Shown here: piece by piece, positions 56,455 through 64,000 of the stretch
How the letters are laid out: every line of letters starts with the position of its first letter
Position numbering within the stretch: the stretch's first letter is position 1
Assembly (NCBI GenBank): GCA_030435675.1
Contig: CM059623.1
Coordinates: 6,474,012 to 6,538,011 of the forward strand
Length of the DNA stretch: 64,000 bases
Direction: 5' to 3'
Source of the DNA: Steinernema hermaphroditum
Taxonomy: Eukaryota > Nematoda > Chromadorea > Rhabditida > Steinernematidae
Made by a program: the position numbers and the translations under genes
Notes under the pieces: generated by a model
Databases searched by the model: none
Told to the model about the DNA's origin: nothing
Seen by the model: only the letters and a program-made list of their open reading frames with translations

Positions 56455-58304
56455 CTAGCTTTCACCGTAGCGGATTGCCGTGGCCAGCTCAATGGCCGAG
56501 TAGTAGATGCCTACGACGCAGATGGTGACGCCAAGGCCGATGATGCTCATATCGAACTTCTTCTCGAGGTCTGTCAGACGGGCACCCTTCAGCTTCAGAT
56601 GGAAGAGCGCCGGCCAGATGAAGCTCAGCATCGTGCCTGCAAGCGGTGACAGCTGCGAGGCAGGGATATGCTCACCTGTGATGTTGCCGACGAGTCCCAT
56701 GAGCTCAATGAGGTACGGTACGGAGAGGGCCATCATCAGAGTAAAGAGGATGAGGATGATGCGGAGACATAGCGCCCACTCACGAAGGGTTCGATCTTTG
56801 CCGTAGCAGCTAAAGTGCTCATGTGAGTGATCCGAGGGGATACGGTCTTTTGGGTGTTCAAAAGTCCTCCCTTTTTTCTGGCACCAAGCTGTCCTCTTGA
56901 CCCTGTTGCCATCTGATCCCCCCCTCTCCCTTTGACTATGATACCTCGAGAACCAGGTGAACTTGGTGCCCCGGAAGAAGTTTTGGCGGAGGAGTTGTAC
57001 GGTGGCGTAGTACGGTAGGGGGTAGGAGAGGAGGGCCTTGACGACGAGGACGAGGTTGATGAGCACCTTGAAGGCCTGGTTGGGGAGGCTGTTGGAGATC
57101 TCTTTCTGGGTGAACTCGCCGAAGGTAAGGAAGCCCATGAGGCCGAAGACAGCCTTGAAGAAGGCAGCCATGATGTGCGACCATTTGAGCATCCATGTGA
57201 ACTCGGACGGGTTCTGCAATATTCGATTCTCGAAGGGCGCGGGCGAGGGTCGTCGAGTGGTGCTTAATGAGCGCCAAAATCAATGCGACGGGACAAACAG
57301 CCGGAGGCGTCGTTCGAGCAGTCATAATCCCGCGCGCCGCTTTGTCTAATTGCCCGGAAATACCTTCATGGAAGCCTCGATGCTGGGGAGAAAGATGTGC
57401 GAAGTGTAGCCGAAGACGACGACGCCGATCATCGTAGGGAACGTGCGCAGGTCCAGCGAGAAGCGCACCTCGTCCCACACCCAGTCGCTCATCTGCAAAC
57501 GGGTTACGGTAGCCGGAGGGGAGGGTACCTGGGAGAGGCAGTAGATGAGGAAGACGGCGTTGATGACGAGATGGGAGACAGCGTTGGCGAGGCTCAGATA
57601 GCTGACGATGACGATGTCGTCGAGGAAGGCTGTCGCCAGAAGCAGCGCCGTCGTCAGCATCATCCATGCCGTCTTGTCTGCAATACCGTAGTCACGGAAG
57701 CAGAGGACTGTACTCACCGATGCTGGGCACACAGCTCTGAAGGAGATCCCCCGCGAGCACGACGTAGAGGATACAGGTACTAAGCAGCTCCGTGAGCTGC
57801 GCAGTCATGACGAGACGGCCGAGGCCTGGATGGACGGCGTTGGCGACGTCCTTGTAGCTGTGGCGCACCTTCTGGCCACCTTCGTAGAGGCATTCGACGA
57901 GGAGCGCCCCTGTCCAGTAGCAGACGTAAGCAACGCCGATCATCGCCCCCACCGACCACCAACCTCCGACCTTCACCGCCACCGGGAGGCCTACGATAAA
58001 CATCCTGGAACAGCCCTAGGTGAGGGGATACTGTAGGCACCTACCCCTGGATGGCGTTGGTGACGTTCCAGGCGGCCTGGTATGCCGTGATCGGCGAATC
58101 GGAGGAGGCGCCGTGGCCATCGTCGGCGTCAGCAGTGAGGGCGCACGTCTCGTCGTCGGGGAGTTCCCGGTCGGCGCCGGCATTGCTGTGTGTGGCCGGG
58201 GCGTTCTGGTAGGAGGCCGGGAGGTCGAAGGAGTCGAAGGACTTCGCGAAAATGTTGCGGTTGGTCCAGTCCTGCAGCCGGCGGCCGGCCGTCGAGTTCT
58301 GCAT
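56455..58304 (-). CDS. unc-47: Vesicular GABA transporter UNC-47 (VGAT, SLC32)
   Basis: Proton-driven transporter that loads GABA into synaptic vesicles. Seven exons (58045-58304, 57718-58004, 57529-57677, 57364-57492, 56945-57213, 56676-56809, 56455-56636) give 469 residues. A polar N-terminus of about 80 residues is followed by the amino-acid transporter core: AAWNVTNAIQGMFIVGLPVA, then TCILYVVLAGDLLQSCVPSI, GVVVFGYTSHIFLPSIEASM, PSEFTWMLKWSHI, KALLSYPLPYYATVQLL and the last helices, ending RYGES. About ten membrane segments can be seen. The first exon may have an earlier start. Most introns hold a TACNGTA motif, and one such motif lies in exon 5 as coding sequence. Confidence 0.95.
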
Positions 58305-58872
58305 GGTGCGTCTGGGACTCGAGCGGAGAGTCCTCGAGGCCCGAGGGGCCACGCCCCTTCCTGGGTAATCCTGCGCTATATTCGGAGCCTTTGTGCCACA
58401 ACGGACGATTTGTTCGCGCGCCGCCAAAAACACTTCTAAATGTTTAATCGCTGCGATCCGTCGCCACCGAGGGGCGCCCACGTCGCAAGAAACCCGACGA
58501 CGGAGCCACAACCAGCCTAATCGAAGCCAAAAGATCATCTGAAGGTGGCGACGATGTTCTTCTTGTGGACGTCCGCCGCGCTCTGTCCACTCGATGGGCC
58601 CTCGTCGACCTCTGATCACCTGAGCAGGCATCTGATCACATGAGCAGGCATCTGATGGTCGGAGCACGCATATCAGCGGGCACCTAAACATCGGAGCAGG
58701 CCTCTGGAGATCTGAGCACGCATCGGAGCACGCATCTGATCATCAGAGCACGCATCTCAGCGAGTACCTGAGCATCTGAGCATGTATCTGGGGATCTGAG
58801 CAGGCATCTTCTCATCGGAGCACGCATCTGGGAGCATCGGAGCAGGTCTCTGAGCAGACCTCTGATCACCTG

Positions 58873-59100
58873 TGTACACTGGCGAGTTTTCGTGGCTTGC
58901 CAGGCGTGGTCGGAGAAGTGGGGACGCGGTGGTTTAAACGAGAGTGTTTATTACCGACCGAACAGTCCGGACACAAAACCAAAAAACTCTTCGTGCTAAC
59001 CCGCACTCGGTCTATATGAATGCATACAAGAGCTGTCTAGATCGTCTAGACAGCTAAAAGGATAAAACGAGGACAACGTAGACGAGCCTCCCGGTTTACA
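58873..59100 (-). mobile_element. Solo LTR in the minisatellite
   Basis: A 228-bp block of unique sequence starts TGTACACTGG and ends CCGGTTTACA (TG...CA), with CCTG directly repeated on both sides (58869-58872 and 59101-59104). On the minus strand it holds an AATAAA. It fits a solo LTR with a 4-bp target duplication, though CCTG is also common in the host repeat. Its ends resemble the LTR at 63359. Confidence 0.7.
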
Positions 59101-59949
59101 CCTGAGCAGGCATCTCATCACTTGAGCACGCATCTCAGCGGGCATCTGATCATCGTATGAAGCATCTGGGCATCTAATCAAGCATCGGGGCGAGCGAGCA
59201 GATGAGCATGTGAGCGAGCATCAGAGCGGGCTTCTACGCATCTCAGCGCGAGCATCTGGGCATCTAAGCGATCATCTGAGCAGACATCTCATCAGGCATC
59301 TGATGATCGGAGCAAGCATCTAATCATCGGAGCAGGCGTCTGATTATCTGAGTGGGCACCTAAGCATCTGAGCGCTGGAGCAAGCATATGAATTTATCGG
59401 ATCACGCATATTCGATCTGAGGAGGCATCTATGTCATTTGAGCATATCTACACGCATCTGAGCATTTGAGCAAGCATGGGCATCGGAGCAGGTATCTCAG
59501 CGGGCACCTAAGCATTGGAGCAAGCCTCTGAGCAGGCCTTTAGGCATCTGAGCAAGCATTTGAGCATCAGAGCAGGTATATGGGCGAGCATCTGAGCATC
59601 GGAGCTGGCATCTGCTGATCTGTACAAGCATCGGAGCAAGCATATGGGCATCGCGAGCATCTCAGCGGCCATCTAGACATCTCATCGGTCTAGACATCTC
59701 AAGCATCTGCGCCAGCATCTCTGCTGGCATCTGGTCATCGGAGCAGGCGCCTGAGCACCGTGAGCGGGCATCTAAGCATCTCAGTGAGCATCGGAGCAGT
59801 CATATAAGCATCTCAGTGGTCATCTAAGTATCTGAGATGGCTTCTGGGGATGTAATCAAACGTCAGAGCTGACAGCTGGGCGAGCATCTGGGGATCGGAG
59901 CACGCACTTGAATTTCTGTATAAGCATCGGAGCGGGCATCTGAACACCT

Positions 59950-60115
59950 TATCGGGGAAAAAGCTTGGACTGGGGAAAGGATAGACATGAACGGGGGAGG
60001 GGATAAGCGTGGATGGGGCATGGATCGAACATGGACCGGGGAAGGTCATGGACGGACATAGGATAAGAAATGGACGGGGCGAACGTAGAATGGGACATAA
60101 CATGGAGCATCAGTG
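59950..60115. repeat. Second minisatellite type (catggaYcggggaa units)
   Basis: Loose tandem words such as gcatggatcg, catggaccggggaagg and catggacgg recur here and again at about 60836-61020. This block is separate in sequence from the gcatct repeat. Confidence 0.7.
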
Positions 60116-60835
60116 AACGTCTTTTTCGCTTTGGTATGCGTTATTTTCCGGCTTACTATGCCATGTTTTTTCTTGAACTCCGTGATGAAAGATGGGCAAG
60201 CCTAAAAAATTCTTGAATTCGCGAAAAATGCAGGATGGTGTACTTTAAATTCCATGTGATCTGAGCGGGCATCTAAGCATCTGAGCGAGCATCTGATCAC
60301 CTGAACACGCGTCGGAGCATCTGGGCGAGCATCTGAGCGGGGATCTAAGCATCTGAGCGTCGGAGCACGCAACTCATCACTTGAGCACGCATCTCAGCAG
60401 GCATCTGGTGATCGGAGCACGCATCTGATCACTTGAGCAAGCATTTCAGCGGGAATCTGAGCATCCGAGCAGAGATCTGGTGATCGGAGGACCTCAGTGG
60501 GCATCAGATCACCTGAGCAGGCATCTACGCATCTGAGCAGCGGAGCAAGCATCTCACCAGGTGATCAGGCATCTGATCATCTGAGAGGGCATCTTATCAC
60601 TTGAGCAAGCATCTGAGCTTAGTCTCAGCATCTCAGCGGGCATCGAAGTATCGGGGCAGGCATCTGGGCATCTCAGGGGCTGAGCATGTGAGCGGGAAAC
60701 TGAGCATGTGAGTGAGCATCAGGGGATCTCAGCGAGAATCTGGGCATCCAAGGGCGCATCATGGGCAAGCATCTAAGCGGACATCGGAGCACGCATCTCA
60801 GCGGGACTCTAAGCATCACGGTTAGCATCTGAGGT

Positions 60836-61205
60836 TAGGCATGGATCGTGGATAGGAATTCATCTGATCGCACATGAGGCAAGAGCGGAGTTTAGTCGGT
60901 GGGAAGGGATGGGGCATGAACGGCAAAGAACGTAGGAACGAGCGACGCATAGGATGAGGCATGGATCGGGGCGGAGATGAGCATGGATCCGGGAAGAGAT
61001 ACGGCATAAACTTGGCACATGAATTGAGAATGGGTGGAATGGAGCGGTGGAGTGTAGACATAGACAGGGTCAGTTTCAGACATCATGAACAAATCAGACA
61101 CGAGGCAGTTTCAGACAGCAGGGTCAGATCAGAAAGGAAGCGTAAAGCATGAAAGCATTGAGCATTGAGCATGGGAAAAAAAGCAAAAGCATTAAGCATA
61201 AAGCA
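60836..61205. repeat. Second minisatellite type, further copies, with gcattgagcat repeats
   Basis: The region continues the catggatcgggg words and ends in short tandem words gcattgagcattgagcat and gcattaagcataaagc at 61150-61205. No gene recognised. Confidence 0.65.
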
Positions 61206-61299
61206 ACCTAGACGTAGAGCGGCTAGTTACCTCCCCGGTATTTTTCCTTTCCTTCTTGCAGTGGATGTAAATTTTATGTTTGCACAGTTTTCGAGTTAC

Positions 61300-61910
61300 G
61301 AGTTACGAGTTTATTTCTCGTATCTAAGGCTTACGCCTTGCGAGACGTCATATATATGCACAAAAACCACATTGTCACTCCGTAGTCGTCGGTCTTCTGG
61401 CTTCGGCGCAGGGCACATCATCAGAGTAGAAGGCGACGATCCCATCAGTGTGCGCAGGCATCAGAGAGGCGAAGAGTTGACCCCGGAGACGGTGGAACAC
61501 AGCAAGCCCATCTTCAGCTCGGGTGGCAGCGCGGACGTCGGAGTTGAGAAGCTTCTTCGGCGGCTTCCGCGGGCAGCACGGGCGAAGAACGGCATCTGGG
61601 CGAAACGCGTCGGTGGAGCACAACGGGCAAACCGGGAACCATCAAGGCAACTGGCGGCACAGACTTCGGAGTTGTAACGCTTCTTCGGCTTCTCTGGCGG
61701 CGCGGGTGGAGTCGGGCGGCAGTGACGGGCTTCTTGGCAAGACGTTGGAACTACGGCTCCCTGGTGTTCCAGGCCTTCTGGGAGCCGGGGCGATCACTAT
61801 GCAACCAACAATGACGGCCGAGAACGACCGCTCACTCAACTCTGTCGGCCCCAGGCAGCCTCAGAGAGAGCGAGTGGACGACCCGACCGATCACTGGGAA
61901 CACAAATGAA
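61300..61910 (+). repeat. Dispersed repeat, longest copy
   Basis: Begins with gagtttatttctcgtatcta and runs to cactgggaacacaaatgaaa. The 5' part matches 16557-16740; the 3' part matches 46983-47210 in inverse. An open frame crosses it but has no recognised domain. It may be part of a retroelement; class unknown. Confidence 0.7.
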
Positions 61911-62154
61911 AGACCTTTTTTCGTTTTCGTGATTCGAAAGTGTGTTATTCTTGAAATTCAAAGATGACAGATGACCAAATCGCAACACTAAAATCCATAG
62001 CGCTACAGAAAGCGGCCAAACATCAAGGCATTGTGTCCTAAGTACTTTCTCAAAATATTAGCGGCCGTCGATGTACACTGGAACTAAAAGTGATCTCAAG
62101 ATGATCAGCTTTACAAAAAGAACGTATAATAGCGTGGCAAAGTCAAAGGTTCGC

Positions 62155-62233
62155 CCGTGTCTCAATAGTTCAGTGGTAACAGCCTTGCCTGGCAGGCACC
62201 CGGGTTCGATTCCCATCGGGAGTCGTTTTTTTT
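62155..62233 (+). pseudogene. tRNA-like sequence (pseudo-tRNA or SINE head)
   Basis: An A box (tagttcagtgg, 62166-62176), a perfect B box (ggttcgattcc, 62203-62213) and a T8 run at 62226-62233 are present. The anticodon arm can be read as tgcctggcaggca with GGC in the loop (alanine-like), but the acceptor and T stems pair poorly, so a functional tRNA is doubtful. Confidence 0.5.
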
Positions 62234-62334
62234 ATTCATTTTATTATTTGTATCTAACTGCCTTTTACTGCATTTCGTCGTAAAAAAAGAGAAAATCACG
62301 AAACAATTTTTTCGTATCCGTATTTCATGTCTTT

Positions 62335-63358
62335 ATGCCTACTATAAGAATCACGTTGAGGCCAGTTTTAGCCATCATGTTATCGACGTCATCTCACGCA
62401 GCGTCGGGCGTCGTATTCCTGGTGGCTAAAATGAAGAAGACCCAAAGAAGCCGGCCGACTCGCAATTGGGACCCTGAACGTGCGCCGCCTATCGTTAGCG
62501 GATCGTCTGGTGGAGCTCCAACACGAACTTCAAGGGATCAAGTTCGACGTCCTCGCGCTGACTGAACTGCGCTGGAGAGGAACAGGATGCCTTGATCTGA
62601 GTGATTCTGAGTTCCGCTTCTACTACATGGGACCAGATGACAGTCACGGTGTCTCCGGAACAGGATTCCTTGTCAGCCACCGAGCGCAACAGTTCGTAGA
62701 AGCCTTCCGACCGCTGTCATCGAGAATCTCCATGCTGGATTTGAAGTTCGGGAGACAACTGCTGCGACTATACGCCGTGTACGCGCCCCCAACGACCGCA
62801 GCCAGCAGAGAAACCGAAGACGACAGCGAGGAAAACGAAGAAGATGAATTCGACAGCCTCTTGGACACCCTCCGCTCAGAACTAGGGTCTGTTGATATGC
62901 CTCCAAGATTGCGGGTGTATCCTGTTCTACTCGGAGACTTCAATGCGAAACTGGGAAGAAGAGAAGACGGAGAAGAAGCGCTTGGGAAGTTTGGACGCGA
63001 AATGGAGCGAAATGAACGCGGACAAAGACTTCTGGAACTCTGTGAGGAACAACATCTTAGAGCGGAGAACTCCTACTTCAAGGCGAGACCTGGAAGGAAA
63101 TGGACCTGGATGTCCCCGGATACACGTACGAAGAACCGTGTCCTCAAGAACCGACGATCTACCGCAACCTACCGGATCGCTTTCACAGAATTAAACAAGA
63201 TGGTCCGCCGAGAAATCCGGAAGGACCTCGTGAAGCACCACCAACGCCTCGTCGAAGAAGCGGTCAGAAGCAATCGAGGACTACGAACTGTAAGAAGAGA
63301 AGCAGCAACTGGCCGACGAAGACTCATCCGGCTCCGCGACAAGGACGGAAACGTCTGT
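62335..63358 (+). mobile_element. RTE-like LINE fragment (AP endonuclease, internally deleted)
   Basis: The frame encodes an endonuclease start (GTLNVRRLSLADRLVELQHE), LTELRWRG, YAVYAPPT and LLGDFNAKLG, then PGRKWTWMSPDTRTKN. It jumps directly to the linker (FTELNKMVRREIRKD), so the part with the SDHR motif seen in the copy at 43690 is deleted. The linker ends RLRDKDGNVC, where an LTR begins. It is the same family as the minus-strand copy at 43690. Confidence 0.85.
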
Positions 63359-63650
63359 TGTACGGGCGCAGCCGTACGAATGTGGGGGAAACCGGGGGAG
63401 AAACGACGAGAGGGTTGTCCGACGAGACTCCGGTGACAATTCCTGTGCGTGGGACGCGGGGCACGACTTAGGAAAAACACTTTATAACCGTCCACAAGGG
63501 AACGATACCCGGTTAATACAACAAGAACCACACAACTGAACAACAAGCCAAATACGAAAATAGGAACGCTGCGCGGATGGCACTCGCTCGCACGGTCGGG
63601 GTTACGGTACAGGGGCTTCGTGGTGGGAGCCCGGGGCGTCATCTTCTACA
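63359..63650 (-). mobile_element. 3' LTR of a minus-strand LTR retrotransposon
   Basis: A 292-bp block runs from TGTACGGGCG to TCTTCTACA, again TG...CA. On the minus strand it is directly preceded by a purine tract (gaagaagggggagg, 63651-63664), as expected of the polypurine tract 5' of a 3' LTR. It cuts the LINE frame at 63358, so it is the younger insertion. The rest of the element should lie to the right. Confidence 0.7.
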
Positions 63651-64000
63651 CCTCCCCCTTCTTCGACGAGAAGCGTCCTCGCTTCGGTAGGCTTGACGGT
63701 TATCTAGAAACATGTAAAAAGAGAAAATTGAGCATCAACTAGGCTCCAGGATCACTGTGACTGTTGAGAGGCTGTTGATATGCGTGTTTTGGTTCGTATG
63801 CCATTCGAACGTAACCAATTTGCCTTGTTTTCGCAGTGCGCGTTTGCACCTGCAGAGCGATGTGTACGTGTGGGCTGCTGCCTTATTTCCTGTTTCGGCG
63901 AGACTCGTGGATGAGCGTCGTCGATGAATGCGCTTCTTGCGTTGCGCCAGCGGTCAGCAATGGCTCGCTCAGGCTCTTTGTGAGGATGCCGTATTTTGGC
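63651..64000 (-). mobile_element. Internal 3' part of the LTR retrotransposon
   Basis: Besides the purine tract, no domain is recognisable in these 350 bp. By position it is the 3' untranslated or C-terminal coding part of the retroelement. Confidence 0.45.

Larger units (their letters stand above)
58614..60845. repeat. Degenerate minisatellite of (gagcaNgcatctgatcat)-type units
   Basis: About 2 kb of short, highly diverged units built from gagca, gcatct and gatcat/gagcat words, with no stable period. It is interrupted by an LTR-like block (58873-59100) and a different repeat (59950-60260). It begins about 310 bp upstream of the unc-47 start, so it lies in or beyond that gene's promoter region. 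Confidence 0.9.

Noticed and set aside
56936..58691. Long open frames in other registers over unc-47
   Set aside because: They are shadow frames in GC-rich coding DNA; the spliced frame gives a full-length VGAT match.
58614..60845. CRISPR-like array of short repeats
   Set aside because: The units are degenerate, have no regular repeat-spacer order and lie in a eukaryotic genome.
62155..62233. Functional tRNA gene
   Set aside because: A and B boxes and terminator are good, but the acceptor and T stems pair poorly; reported as tRNA-like only.

Overview
This is a nuclear genome window from a nematode. The evidence is orthologues of nematode Hox genes (mab-5, egl-5 and an Antp/ant-1-type homeobox), very short introns (about 39-55 bp), pyrimidine-CAG acceptors placed a few bases before start codons (the position expected of spliced-leader sites), tightly packed same-strand genes, and many dispersed TACNGTA motifs. 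The ant-1-type homeobox argues against Caenorhabditis. I cannot name the species. All gene models were built by hand from reading frame, splice sites and family knowledge, without transcripts or searches.

Layout. (1) 1-32.5 kb: a GC-rich, gene-poor Hox domain. A mab-5-like gene runs leftward and off the left edge (284-3495). A fusion-type ascc-1-like gene lies at 9.2-11.0 kb. The 11-29 kb spacer has no recognisable gene but holds a palindromic repeat and a TTAA-flanked element. A compound egl-5/ant-1 locus lies at 29.1-30.7 kb. (2) 32.5-34.4 kb: a UDP-glycosyltransferase gene. (3) 34.4-47.2 kb: a mobile-element nest with a gene joining an integrase-type zinc finger to an OTU protease domain, a frameshifted tyrosine recombinase, several foldback elements, an inverted-repeat element with an 11-bp target duplication into which a 5'-truncated RTE-like LINE has jumped, and a smaller relative. 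(4) 47.4-58.3 kb: compact housekeeping and neuronal genes: a cysteine-rich secreted protein, COPE, SSU72, BRX1, COX6B, NDUFC2-like, TBCC and UNC-47/VGAT. (5) 58.6-64 kb: a degenerate minisatellite carrying a solo LTR, a dispersed repeat, a tRNA-like sequence, a second RTE-like LINE fragment, and the 3' LTR of a minus-strand retrotransposon that continues past the right edge.

How the genes work together. The Hox proteins are transcription factors for posterior body pattern. The egl-5 and ant-1 homeobox exons are both in phase 1 and both accept the same two upstream exons, so one promoter could yield two Hox proteins with different homeodomains. COPE-SSU72 and COX6B-NDUFC2-(TBCC) have spacings that suggest trans-spliced operons; the second would join subunits of respiratory complexes IV and I. 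UNC-47 loads GABA into synaptic vesicles.

The strongest candidates for something unusual are the two-homeobox compound locus, the family of OTU-protease-bearing inverted-repeat elements, and the SUZ-repeat-KH-2H fusion protein.
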